Part shown: positions 27,404-39,696 of the stretch, in pieces
Position numbering within the stretch: position 1 is the stretch's first letter
Layout: each line of letters starts with the position of its first letter
DNA from: Streptomyces sp. CCM_MD2014
GTDB lineage: Bacteria; Actinomycetota; Actinomycetes; Streptomycetales; Streptomycetaceae
Reading direction: 5' to 3'
DNA length: 64,000 bases
NCBI RefSeq assembly: GCF_000772045.1
Contig: NZ_CP009754.1
Location: 2,852,001-2,916,000 of the forward strand
Notes under the pieces: generated by a model
Databases searched by the model: none
Seen by the model: the letters and a program-made list of their open reading frames with translations, nothing else
Told to the model about the DNA's origin: nothing
Translations under genes and position numbers: made by a program

Positions 27404-27976
27404 ATGGTCAACCTGACGCGCATCTACACCCGCACCGGCGACAAGGGCACCACCGCCCTCGGCGACATGAGCCGGGTGCCCAAGACCGATCTGCGGATCT
27501 CCGCGTACGCCGACGCCAACGAGGCGAACGCGGTGATCGGCACCGCCATCGCCCTGGGCGGGCTGTCCGAGGACGTCGTCAAGGTCCTCGTCCGCGTCCA
27601 GAACGACCTGTTCGACGTGGGCGCGGACCTGTCCACACCGGTGGTGGAGGACCCGGAGTACCCGCCGCTGCGGGTCGAGCAGTTCTACGTCGACAAGCTG
27701 GAGGCGGACTGCGACCGCTACCTCGCGGAGGTGGAGAAGCTGCGCTCCTTCATCCTCCCCGGCGGCACCCCCGGCGCGGCCCTGCTGCACCAGGCGTGCA
27801 CGGTGGTCCGCCGGGCCGAGCGCTCGACGTGGGCGGCGCTGGAGGCCCACGGCGAGACGATGAACCCGCTCACCGCCACGTACCTGAACCGGCTGTCCGA
27901 CCTGCTCTTCATCCTGGCCCGGGTGGCCAACAAGGAGGTCGGAGACGTGCTGTGGGTGCCGGGCGGGGAACGTTAG
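27404..27976 (+). CDS. Cob(I)yrinic acid a,c-diamide adenosyltransferase, PduO type
   Basis: 190 residues. The N-terminal ATP site is IYTRTGDKGTTALGD (6-20). The central RISAYADANEANAVIG and the C-terminal CTVVRRAERS and LNRLSDLLFILAR are the PduO/MMAB signature. It transfers the adenosyl group of ATP to Co(I) cobalamin, making the coenzyme of methylmalonyl-CoA mutase, so it links to meaB and mce in this window. TACGCT at 27392-27397 precedes the ATG by seven bases and there is no ribosome site, so it is probably leaderless. Its stop overlaps the stop of the convergent small gene by three bases. Confidence 0.94.
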   Translation: MVNLTRIYTRTGDKGTTALGDMSRVPKTDLRISAYADANEANAVIGTAIALGGLSEDVVKVLVRVQNDLFDVGADLSTPVVEDPEYPPLRVEQFYVDKLEADCDRYLAEVEKLRSFILPGGTPGAALLHQACTVVRRAERSTWAALEAHGETMNPLTATYLNRLSDLLFILARVANKEVGDVLWVPGGER

Positions 27977-28161
27977 AGCGACCGGCGCGCGGCGCCGTAC
28001 ACGCCCCACGCGGTCTGCGCGCCGCCGACGCACATCAGTACGGCGCCCACCTTCGTCAGGGTGACGACGGGGACCTCCACGTCCCCCGTGAACAGCCACA
28101 GGGCCAGGCCGGCGAGCAGGGTGACGGCGCCTTCCAGCAGATTCTTGGACGTCCGGGTCAC
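27973..28161 (-). CDS. Small two-helix membrane protein
   Basis: 62 residues from GTG 28161, overlapping the stop of the upstream gene as GTGA. There are two hydrophobic helices, NLLEGAVTLLAGLALWLF and VPVVTLTKVGAVLMCVGG, and a short basic end. It is co-translated with the 195-residue membrane protein, so the two probably work together. The function is unknown. I have a vague memory of a streptomycete DUF of this shape but cannot name it safely. Confidence 0.72.
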   Translation of the reverse strand: MTRTSKNLLEGAVTLLAGLALWLFTGDVEVPVVTLTKVGAVLMCVGGAQTAWGVYGAARRSL

Positions 28162-28745
28162 CGGTGTGCCTCCTGCTTCCGCCGCTCGGCCGGGGCCCCG
28201 GGTGTGCTCGCCGGACCCTTCTTCGGCCAGATCAGGTACGTCAGGGCGATCAGGCCGTGGATGCCGACGACGCGCAGGGCCGTCCACTGGAAGGAGCGCA
28301 GCGACGAGACGTCGCCGTCGTCGCCCACGTACCAGACCGCGCCCTGGAGCAGCGCGCAGGCCACGGCGGCGCCGAGCACCGTGCGCAGCCACAGCCGGCC
28401 CTCGTGCCGGGCCCGGGCCATGCCGTAGCGCGGCGGCTTGACCGGGGGCGGGCCGCCGGCCAGGCGGTGGGCGGCGTGGCCGTCGAGCCAGCGGATCGTG
28501 TAGTGGCCGTAGGCGACGGTGTAGCCGATGTACAACGCGGCCAGACCGTGCTCCCAGCCGGGCTCGGCACCGTTCTTCAGGTCGTACGCCGTCACGGCGA
28601 ACAGCACCAGTTCGAGGACGGGCTCGCACAGCAGCAGGACGACACCGGTGCGCCGCCACTTCAACAGGTAGCGGGCGCCCAGCCCCAGGGCCAGCAGGAC
28701 CCAGAAGCCGACCTCGCAGGCGATGATCAACGCGACGACCACGAC
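28158..28745 (-). CDS. Predicted membrane protein of unknown function
   Basis: 195 residues from GTG 28745 with GGGAG upstream. There are about five hydrophobic helices. The first covers residues 2-20 and charged loops include YLLKWRRTG and RWLDGHAAHRLAGG. A Lys/Arg/Glu-rich tail ends the protein. It resembles integral membrane proteins annotated only as hypothetical in streptomycetes. It is divergent from chiS and coupled to the 62-residue protein downstream. No catalytic motif is visible. Confidence 0.78.
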   Translation of the reverse strand, partial: VVVVALIIACEVGFWVLLALGLGARYLLKWRRTGVVLLLCEPVLELVLFAVTAYDLKNGAEPGWEHGLAALYIGYTVAYGHYTIRWLDGHAAHRLAGGPPPVKPPRYGMARARHEGRLWLRTVLGAAVACALLQGAVWYVGDDGDVSSLRSFQWTALRVVGIHGLIALTYLIWPKKGPASTPGAPAERRKQEAHR

Positions 28746-28894
28746 GCACTCCCTTCGTTCACCCTTCCAGGCTCCCGTCGGAATCCGCCGGGTTCGTCGT
28801 CGGCGGTGACGAACCTCCGGTACATCGAAAGATGCAGTGCGGGACCCTCCCCCGGGATCAGGCGGGCGGGGCGCGGGCCGTGTTGGATGGTGGC

Positions 28895-30091
28895 ATGGCC
28901 GCACGACTCCCCCGCCCGCCCCGCTTCGACCTGTGGGCCGCGCTCGCCGGGCTCGCCGGCGGACTGCTGCTGTGGGGATCCGGGCTGGGCCTGCGGGGGC
29001 CGGGCGATCCCCAGGTCCTCTTCGACGGCGGCGGACCGCTCCTCGTGCCGCTCGTCGTGGTCTCCGGCTGCGAACTGCTGCGCCGCACCGCCCCGCGCAC
29101 CGCCCTGCTGACCGGCACGCTGGCGCTGGCCGCAGACCTCACGACGCAGGGCAGCATCGCCACGATCGTGATGTACACCGACCTGATGTACGCCGCCGTC
29201 CTCTACGGACCGCCCACCACGGCACGCCGTCTGCCGTGGGTCACCGGGATGCTGTCGATCGCGGCGACGTTGATCCCCTTCGCCGTGCTGCGGGTGCCGG
29301 AGGCGCTGCTGATCGGGGTGGTCATGGGCGCCGTGACGTTCGCGCCGGCGTCCACGGGCCTCATCGTGCGCAACCACCGCGAGGCCGCCGACGCCGCGCT
29401 GCTGCGGGCCGAACAGACCGCCCTGCTCGCCGAGATGGACCGGGCGCAGGCGGTGACCGCCGAGCGCGCCCGGATGGCCCGCGAGCTGCACGACATGGTC
29501 GCCAACCACCTCTCCGCGATCGCCATCCACTCCACGGCCGCGCTCTCCCTCGACGACCGGGCGACCACCCGGCAGGCGCTCGGCGTGATCCGCGAGAACA
29601 GCGTGGCGGGACTGGCCGAGATGCGACGCCTGATCGGCATCCTGCGGGACGACGGAGGGGACACCGAGCCCGCCGCCGCACCCACCCTCGAAGGACTCGG
29701 CACACTGGTCGAGGGCGCCCGCGCCAACGGGCTGGACGTCACCCTGGACGCCTCCCCCGGCGAGAACCTGCCCGCCCCGGTCGAGCTGGCCGCGTACCGG
29801 ATCGTGCAGGAGTCGCTCACCAACGCGCTGAAGCACGGCTCGACGGGCGCCGTCCGGGTCCGCCTCGACCGGCACGACGACGCCCTGCGCATCCGGGTGA
29901 CCAGCCCGTACGGTGACCGGGACACCCCGCGTGCCCCGGGCTCCGGCGCCGGTCTGGTCGGGATGCGGGAGCGGGCCGCGCTGCTGCACGGCACGTTCGA
30001 GGCGGGGGTGGTGGCGGACCCCGCCTCGCCGGGCGACAGGATCTGGGCCGTACGCGCCACCCTTCCCCTGACCGAAGGAGACCTCGCATGA
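28895..30091 (+). CDS. chiS: NarL-type sensor histidine kinase, ChiS
   Basis: 398 residues. Several hydrophobic helices (about 15-150) form the membrane sensor. HisKA_3 carries the phosphoacceptor His in ARMARELHDMVANHLSAI (about 196-213). The HATPase has the N box AAYRIVQESLTNALKHG and G box GAGLVGMRERAALLHG. It is followed by its response regulator with an ATGA overlap and then by chitinase chiC. From memory, chiS/chiR next to chiC control chiC expression in S. coelicolor, so the signal is probably chitin breakdown products, which I infer rather than see. Confidence 0.92.
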   Translation: MAARLPRPPRFDLWAALAGLAGGLLLWGSGLGLRGPGDPQVLFDGGGPLLVPLVVVSGCELLRRTAPRTALLTGTLALAADLTTQGSIATIVMYTDLMYAAVLYGPPTTARRLPWVTGMLSIAATLIPFAVLRVPEALLIGVVMGAVTFAPASTGLIVRNHREAADAALLRAEQTALLAEMDRAQAVTAERARMARELHDMVANHLSAIAIHSTAALSLDDRATTRQALGVIRENSVAGLAEMRRLIGILRDDGGDTEPAAAPTLEGLGTLVEGARANGLDVTLDASPGENLPAPVELAAYRIVQESLTNALKHGSTGAVRVRLDRHDDALRIRVTSPYGDRDTPRAPGSGAGLVGMRERAALLHGTFEAGVVADPASPGDRIWAVRATLPLTEGDLA

Positions 30092-30729
30092 TCCGCGTCC
30101 TCGTCGCCGAGGACCAGTCCGCCGTCCGGGCGGGGCTGGTGCTGATCCTGGGCAGCGCGCCGGACATCGAGGTGGTCGGGGAGGCCGCGGACGGGGAGCG
30201 GGCGGTGGAGCTGGCCCGCGAGCTGCGGCCCGACCTGGTGCTGATGGACGTGCAGATGCCGCGTCTGGACGGGGTGTCGGCCACCCGGATCGTGGTCGGC
30301 GAGCAGCTCGCCGACGTGCTGGTGCTGACCACCTTCGACCTGGACGAGTACGTCTTCGGGGCGCTGCGGGCGGGGGCCGCCGGGTTCCTGCTGAAGAACA
30401 CCGAGGCGAACGACCTGATCTCGGCCGTGCGCACGGTGGCGGGCGGCGAGGGGATCGTCGCGCCGGCCGTCACGCGGCGGCTGATCGCCGAGTTCGCCGC
30501 GAAGCCGGTGCGGGAACCGGCCACCGACCCGGCGGTGCTGCGGGATCTGACCCGGCGTGAGCGCGAGGTGCTGTCCTGCCTCGGCGAGGGTCTGTCCAAC
30601 GCCGCGATCGCCGAGCGGCTGGAGATGGCCGAGGCGACGGTGAAGACGCACGTCAGCCGGCTGCTGGGCAAGCTGGGCCTGCGCAGCCGGGTGCAAGCGG
30701 CGGTGCTGGCACAGGAGTTGGGGATCTAG
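30088..30729 (+). CDS. chiR: NarL/LuxR-type response regulator, ChiR
   Basis: 213 residues. The receiver carries acidic residues in VLVAEDQSAVR, phosphoacceptor Asp in LVLMDVQMPRLDG (about 54), Thr in VLTTFD and Lys in GFLLKN. The LuxR HTH (about 150-210) has LTRREREVLSCLGEGLSN and ATVKTHVSRLLGKL. It is cotranscribed with chiS and precedes chiC by 147 bp. The direct repeats in that gap could be its target, or the target of DasR. Confidence 0.93.
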   Translation: MIRVLVAEDQSAVRAGLVLILGSAPDIEVVGEAADGERAVELARELRPDLVLMDVQMPRLDGVSATRIVVGEQLADVLVLTTFDLDEYVFGALRAGAAGFLLKNTEANDLISAVRTVAGGEGIVAPAVTRRLIAEFAAKPVREPATDPAVLRDLTRREREVLSCLGEGLSNAAIAERLEMAEATVKTHVSRLLGKLGLRSRVQAAVLAQELGI

Positions 30730-30770
30730 TTTTCCCTGTCGATCAAGGGTTCAACCACTGGCCGCCACAT

Positions 30771-30803
30771 TGGTCCAGACCTATTGACCTGTGGTCCAGA
30801 CCT
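30771..30803 (+). promoter_or_regulatory. Two 12-bp direct repeats TGGTCCAGACCT in the chiC promoter
   Basis: Identical copies lie at 30771-30782 and 30792-30803, 21 bp (two helical turns) apart. They overlap a good promoter: TTGACC at 30784-30789, a 17-bp spacer and TATTCT at 30807-30812. Direct repeats of this kind are known from Streptomyces chitinase promoters and mediate chitin induction and glucose repression. Each copy also resembles the DasR site (TGGTCTAGACCA), differing at two positions. Confidence 0.85.
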
Positions 30804-30876
30804 TTCTATTCTCGCCGCACTGCGGGCATGAGGCTCAGTCATGCCCTCGACAACATCCCCATAAAAGGAGGCGCAC

Positions 30877-32706
30877 ATGCGCTTCAGACACAAAGCCGCG
30901 GCACTCGCTGCGACCCTGGCGCTTCCCCTCGCCGGTCTGGTCGGCCTCGCGAGCCCGGCCCAGGCGGCCACCAGCGCGACGGCCACCTTCCAGAAGACCT
31001 CTGACTGGGGCACGGGCTTCGGCGGCAAGTGGACGGTGAAGAACACCGGCACCACTTCTCTCAGCTCCTGGACCGTCGAGTGGGACTTCCCCTCCGGCAC
31101 CAAGGTCACCTCCGCGTGGGACGCCACCGTCACCAACTCCGGCGACCACTGGACCGCCAAGAACGTCGGCTGGAACGGGACGCTCGCCCCCGGCGCCTCG
31201 GTCTCCTTCGGCTTCAACGGCAGCGGCCCCGGCTCCCCGTCCAACTGCAAGCTCAACGGCGGCAGCTGCGACGGCACCTCGGTCCCCGGCGACGAGGCCC
31301 CCTCCGCGCCCGGCACGCCCACCGCCTCCAACATCACCGACACCTCGGTGAAGCTGTCCTGGTCGGCGGCGACCGACGACAAGGGCGTCAAGAACTACGA
31401 CGTCCTGCGGGACGGCGCGAAGGTCGCCACCGTCACCGGCACCACCTACACGGACACGGGCCTCACCAAGGGCACCGCCTACTCGTACAGCGTCAAGGCC
31501 CGCGACACCGCCGACCAGACCGGTCCGGCCAGCGGCTCCGTGAAGGTCACGACCACCGGCGGTGGCGACGGCGGCAACCCCGGCACCGGTGACGAAGTCA
31601 AGATGGGCTACTTCACCAACTGGGGCGTCTACGGCCGCAACTACCACGTGAAGAACCTGGTCACCTCCGGCTCCGCCGACAAGATCACGCACATCAACTA
31701 CGCCTTCGGCAACGTCCAGGGCGGCAAGTGCACCATCGGCGACGCCTACGCCGACTACGACAAGGCCTACACCGCCGACCAGTCCGTCGACGGCGTCGCC
31801 GACACCTGGGACCAGCCGCTGCGCGGCAACTTCAACCAGCTGCGCAAGCTGAAGGCCAAGTACCCGCACATCAAGATCCTCTACTCCTTCGGCGGCTGGA
31901 CCTGGTCCGGCGGCTTCCCCGACGCCGTGAAGAACCCGGCCGCGTTCGCCAAGTCCTGCCACGACCTGGTCGAGGACCCGCGCTGGGCCGACGTCTTCGA
32001 CGGCATCGACCTGGACTGGGAGTACCCGAACGCCTGCGGTCTCAGCTGTGACGAGACCAGCGCCCCGAACGCCTTCAGCAGCATGATGAAGGCCATGCGC
32101 GCCGAGTTCGGCCAGGACTACCTCATCACCGCGGCCGTCACCGCCGACGGCTCGGACGGCGGCAAGATCGACGCCGCCGACTACGGCGAGGCCTCGAAGT
32201 ACATCGACTGGTACAACGTGATGACGTACGACTTCTTCGGCGCCTGGGCGAAGAACGGCCCGACCGCTCCGCACTCGCCGCTGACCGCGTACGACGGCAT
32301 CCCGCAGCAGGGCTTCACCACCGCCGACGCGATGGCGAAGTTCAAGGCCAAGGGCGTGCCGGCCGACAAGCTCCTGATCGGCATCGGCTTCTACGGCCGC
32401 GGCTGGACCGGCGTCACGCAGTCCGCGCCCGGCGGCACCGCAACCGGCCCGGCGGCCGGCACCTACGAGGCGGGCATCGAGGACTACAAGGTCCTCAAGA
32501 ACAGCTGCCCGGCCACCGGCACCGTCGCCGGCACCGCGTACGCCCACTGCGGCACCAACTGGTGGTCCTACGACACCCCGGCCACCATCAAGTCCAAGAT
32601 GGACTGGGCCGAGCAGCAGGGCCTCGGCGGCGCCTTCTTCTGGGAGTTCAGCGGCGACACCGCCAACGGCGAACTGGTGAGCGCCATCGACAGCGGCCTC
32701 AAGTAG
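30877..32706 (+). CDS. chiC: Secreted family 18 chitinase, ChiC
   Basis: 609 residues. A Sec signal peptide (1-30, cleavage after AQA) is followed by a CBM2 cellulose/chitin-binding domain (about 31-130, with the Cys pair in NCKLNGGSC), a fibronectin type III domain (about 140-225) and a GH18 catalytic domain (about 237-609). The GH18 box reads D375-G-I-D-L-D-W-E382, where Glu382 is the acid catalyst. The substrate-binding SFGGW and MTYDFFG motifs are intact. It hydrolyses chitin outside the cell. The ribosome site AAAGGAGG is strong. Promoter repeats and the adjacent chiS-chiR genes explain its control. Confidence 0.96.
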   Translation: MRFRHKAAALAATLALPLAGLVGLASPAQAATSATATFQKTSDWGTGFGGKWTVKNTGTTSLSSWTVEWDFPSGTKVTSAWDATVTNSGDHWTAKNVGWNGTLAPGASVSFGFNGSGPGSPSNCKLNGGSCDGTSVPGDEAPSAPGTPTASNITDTSVKLSWSAATDDKGVKNYDVLRDGAKVATVTGTTYTDTGLTKGTAYSYSVKARDTADQTGPASGSVKVTTTGGGDGGNPGTGDEVKMGYFTNWGVYGRNYHVKNLVTSGSADKITHINYAFGNVQGGKCTIGDAYADYDKAYTADQSVDGVADTWDQPLRGNFNQLRKLKAKYPHIKILYSFGGWTWSGGFPDAVKNPAAFAKSCHDLVEDPRWADVFDGIDLDWEYPNACGLSCDETSAPNAFSSMMKAMRAEFGQDYLITAAVTADGSDGGKIDAADYGEASKYIDWYNVMTYDFFGAWAKNGPTAPHSPLTAYDGIPQQGFTTADAMAKFKAKGVPADKLLIGIGFYGRGWTGVTQSAPGGTATGPAAGTYEAGIEDYKVLKNSCPATGTVAGTAYAHCGTNWWSYDTPATIKSKMDWAEQQGLGGAFFWEFSGDTANGELVSAIDSGLK

Positions 32707-32748
32707 GACCGGCCGCAAGAAGTGCGGTAAGAACAGCGGTAAGAGCCG

Positions 32749-33201
32749 CTAAGCGACGTTGACGCGCTGACCGGGCGGGGCTGCCTCCAGCCACGCGAGG
32801 AATCCGGTCAGCGCGTCTTCGCTCATCGCCAGTTCGAGCCGTGTGCCCCGGTGCAGACAGGCCAGGACCACGGCGTCGGAGAGCAACGCCAGTTCCTCCT
32901 CGCCGTCCGGCAGCCGGCGGCCGACCACCTCGATCGCGGAGCGTTCCAGCACACGGCGTGGGCGCGGCGAGTACGAGAACACCCGGTACCACTCGACCCG
33001 GTCGCCGTTGTAGCGGGCCACGCCGTAGGCCCAGCCCTTGCCGGCGGTGTCGTCCTCCTGCGGGGCGTCCCAGCGCAGCGAGCAGTCGAAGGTGCCGCCC
33101 GAGCGCTGGATCAGCCGGCGGCGCAAACCGAAGACGAAGAGCCCGATCACCACCAGGGCCACAACGATTCCGCACACAGTCAGAGCGAGGGCCATCGACA
33201 C
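32749..33201 (-). CDS. DUF2550 membrane protein
   Basis: 150 residues. One N-terminal TM helix (MALALTVCGIVVALVVIGLF, following the start) precedes a basic turn GLRRRLIQR and a cytoplasmic beta-rich domain with GTFDCSLRW, GWAYGVARYNGDRVEWYRVFS and the end PPGQRVNVA. The family is restricted to actinobacteria and is conserved directly after atpC (M. tuberculosis Rv1312, by recall). The start may be GTG 33201, which has GAGGAGG close upstream, or ATG 33195. The role is unknown; the fixed linkage suggests an envelope or bioenergetic function. It is separated from atpC by a strong terminator. Confidence 0.88.
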   Translation of the reverse strand: MSMALALTVCGIVVALVVIGLFVFGLRRRLIQRSGGTFDCSLRWDAPQEDDTAGKGWAYGVARYNGDRVEWYRVFSYSPRPRRVLERSAIEVVGRRLPDGEEELALLSDAVVLACLHRGTRLELAMSEDALTGFLAWLEAAPPGQRVNVA

Positions 33202-33230
33202 CGACCTCCTCGTCTCCTAGGTAACGGAAC

Positions 33231-33299
33231 GGAAAAAACACCCGGATCTGCCTCAGCCGCGGCCGGGTCCGGATGGCTCCGGTCCCAGCCGCGGCTGAG
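33231..33299 (-). terminator. Intrinsic terminator of the atp operon
   Basis: CTCAGCCGCGGC at 33252-33263 pairs with GCCGCGGCTGAG at 33288-33299 (12 bp, minor inner stem). On the minus strand the stem is followed after about 12 bases by a run of six T (33233-33238 as A on the plus strand). It follows the atpC stop by about 40 bases. Confidence 0.85.
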
Positions 33300-33337
33300 T
33301 GACGTCATGGCACGACGCTATCGCACTGTGCTGTGGA

Positions 33338-33712
33338 TCAGCGTCCCGCCGCAGCGCGCAGTCGGACGTCCGCGCGGCGCTCGGCGTGGGCGTCGCCCTC
33401 CGCCTTCGCGCGCTCGAGCTCGCGCTCCACGCGGTGGACGTCGATCTCGTCCGCCAGTTCGGCGGTCTCGGCCAGCAGCGACAGCTTGTTGTCGGCGAAC
33501 GAGATGAAACCGCCGTGCACCGCGGCGACGACCGTCCCGCCGTCACTCGTACGGATGGTCACCGGGCCCGACTCCAGCACACCGAGCAGCGGCTGGTGAC
33601 CGGGCATGACGCCGATGTCGCCGGACGTGGTGCGCGCGACGACCAGGGTGGCCTCGCCGGACCAGACCTCTCGGTCGGCCGCGACCAGCGCGACGTGCAG
33701 ATCAGCAGCCAA
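33338..33712 (-). CDS. atpC: ATP synthase F1 epsilon subunit
   Basis: 124 residues from TTG 33712, selected because GAGGAGCCACC precedes it and the family begins L/M-A-A-x-L-H-V-A. A frame start seven codons upstream is not supported. The N-terminal beta sandwich includes REVWSGEATLVVARTTSGDIGVM split by GVMPGHQPLL. The C-terminal helical hairpin is about 90-124. Epsilon links the rotor shaft to the c-ring and inhibits ATP hydrolysis. It is the last gene of the operon and lies 131 bp after atpD, an unusually wide gap here with two hairpins. Confidence 0.95.
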   Translation of the reverse strand: MAADLHVALVAADREVWSGEATLVVARTTSGDIGVMPGHQPLLGVLESGPVTIRTSDGGTVVAAVHGGFISFADNKLSLLAETAELADEIDVHRVERELERAKAEGDAHAERRADVRLRAAAGR

Positions 33713-33776
33713 GGTGGCTCCTCGGGTCACCACCCGGCCGGTCAGCCGGGTGTTGGTTACAAGTCTAAGGGGCGTG

Positions 33777-33831
33777 CCGGAGGGGACGGGACGCGCCCGC
33801 CCCCTCCGGGTGGTGAGCCGTGCGGCTCACC
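33777..33831 (-). other. Two stem-loops between atpD and atpC
   Basis: CCGGAGGGG (33777-33785) pairs with CCCCTCCGG (33801-33809), and GGTGAGCCG (33812-33820) with CGGCTCACC (33823-33831). They lie back to back in the atpD-atpC gap, without T tracts. They may lower read-through or set the mRNA end protecting the atpD message, adjusting epsilon stoichiometry. Confidence 0.55.
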
Positions 33832-33843
33832 GCGAGCCGAGGC

Positions 33844-36197
<2,354 letters not shown>

Positions 36198-36218
36198 GAG
36201 TCAGGTCCCTTCCTTACG

Positions 36219-37808
<1,590 letters not shown>

Positions 37809-37982
37809 CTGAGTTCCCTGCTCTCCTTGTTGGGCCCGAAGTTTCACTTGGGGGGTATTCCACGAGTCGGGACTCCCCCCAATGAGAGGTGAATCCTCTG
37901 CACGGCCCAACCAGGGCCGTCGTAAGTACGTACTGCTACTGCTGTTGCTTTGCTGTTGTCGCGACTGCCGTCGCGGGAAGCG

Positions 37983-38798
37983 TCAGCCCGCCAGGCGGCG
38001 GCCGGCGTCCTCCAGGCGGTCCGCGATGGAGCCGTTGATGACCTCGTCACCGACCTGCACCCGGATTCCGCCGAGGACCTCGGGGTCCACGTCGAGGTTG
38101 AGGTGCATCGGACGGCCGTAGACCTTCGCGAGGGCGGCGCCGAGGCGCTGCTTCTGCGTGTCGCTCAGCGGCACCGCCGAGGTGACCACGGCGACCATCC
38201 GGTCGCGCCGCTCGGCGGCGAGCTTGGACAGGGACTCCAGTCCCGACTCCAGGCTACGTCCCCGGGGCGCGGTGACAAGGCGCGTCACCAGACGCTCGGT
38301 GGTCCGCTCCGCCCGGCCGCCGAGCAGGCCGCGCAGCAGCTCGCTCTTGGCCGCGGTGGTGGCCGACCGGTTGGTGAGCGCGGCGCGCAGCTCGGTGTTG
38401 GAGGAGACGATCCGGCCGAACCGGAACAGCTCGTCCTCCACGTTGTCGAGCCGGCTCCGCTTCTGGGCGGCGGTGAGGTCGGCGGTGTTCGCCAGCTCCT
38501 CCAGCGCGTCCACCAGGTCGCGGGACTGCGACCAGCGGGAGCGCACCATGCCGGCCACCAGGTCGACGGCCTGGCCGCTGACCTGGGTGCCGAGGAGACG
38601 CTGGGCGAGTTCCGCCTTGGCCTCGCCCGACTGCGCCGGGTCGGTGAGGACCCGACGCAGCGACACCTCGCGGTGGAGGAGCGCGGTGACGGCGGCCAGC
38701 TCGTCGGCGAGCGAGCCGGCGTCCACGGACGTGGAGTCCGTCAGCGCGTCGAGACGCTCACGTGCGGCGGCAAGGGCCTCGCGGCTCGCTCCGTTCAT
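37983..38798 (-). CDS. atpH: ATP synthase delta subunit
   Basis: 271 residues, about 90 longer than the E. coli protein, which is normal for streptomycetes. The N-terminal helical bundle is followed by the C-terminal domain with VTSAVPLSDTQKQRL and DPEVLGGIRVQVGDEVIN, the family signature. It joins the F1 head to the peripheral stalk. Its start overlaps the atpF stop as ATGA. Confidence 0.96.
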   Translation of the reverse strand: MNGASREALAAARERLDALTDSTSVDAGSLADELAAVTALLHREVSLRRVLTDPAQSGEAKAELAQRLLGTQVSGQAVDLVAGMVRSRWSQSRDLVDALEELANTADLTAAQKRSRLDNVEDELFRFGRIVSSNTELRAALTNRSATTAAKSELLRGLLGGRAERTTERLVTRLVTAPRGRSLESGLESLSKLAAERRDRMVAVVTSAVPLSDTQKQRLGAALAKVYGRPMHLNLDVDPEVLGGIRVQVGDEVINGSIADRLEDAGRRLAG

Positions 38799-39355
38799 CG
38801 CGTTGCCTCTGCCTTCGTCGCCTTGTCGTCCAGCTCGTCCAGGAAGCGGTCGATCACACGGCTCTGGCGGGCGTGGTCCTCGAGGGACTCGCCGACCAGC
38901 TTGCCGGCCAGCTGGGTCGCCAGCTGTCCGACGTCCTGGCGCAGCGCGGACGCGGCGGCCTTGCGGTCGGCCTGGATCTGGGCGTGACCGGCGGCGATGA
39001 TCTCCTCACGCTGTCGCTGGCCTTCCGCGCGCATCTCGGCGATGAGCGTGGCGCCCTGCTCCTGCGCCTCCTGACGCAGTCGCGCGGCCTCGTGCCGGGC
39101 CTCGGCGAGCTGCGCCTTGTACTGCTCGAGGACGCTCTGGGCCTCGGTCTGCGCGGCCTCGGCCTTCTCGATACCGCCCTCGATGGCCTCGCGACGCTCT
39201 TCCAGAACCTTGTTGATGTTCGGGAGGAGCTTCTTGGCGAGGAAGCCGAAGACGATGACGAAGGCGATCAGGCCGATGACGAGCTCCGGCCACGGCGGGA
39301 TGAGGGGGTTCTCCTTCTCACCCTCAGCCGCCAGGAAAACCAGGGCGGATGTCAC
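38795..39355 (-). CDS. atpF: ATP synthase Fo b subunit
   Basis: 186 residues. A single TM helix (PELVIGLIAFVIVFGFLAKK, about 22-41) is followed by a long charged helix that dimerises to form the peripheral stalk, including RREAIEGGIEKAEAAQTEAQ. The start is 42 bp after atpE. It is translationally coupled to atpH. Confidence 0.96.
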   Translation of the reverse strand: MTSALVFLAAEGEKENPLIPPWPELVIGLIAFVIVFGFLAKKLLPNINKVLEERREAIEGGIEKAEAAQTEAQSVLEQYKAQLAEARHEAARLRQEAQEQGATLIAEMRAEGQRQREEIIAAGHAQIQADRKAAASALRQDVGQLATQLAGKLVGESLEDHARQSRVIDRFLDELDDKATKAEATR

Positions 39356-39397
39356 ATCAATGCCTTTCGTCGAAAGGGTCGGTCGTCAGTCTTCGTC

Positions 39398-39640
<243 letters not shown>

Positions 39641-39696
39641 TTACGGACCGGTGGGGGTTGGCCACCGGACGGCTGGGGTGTGAGGCCGGGCGGGAC

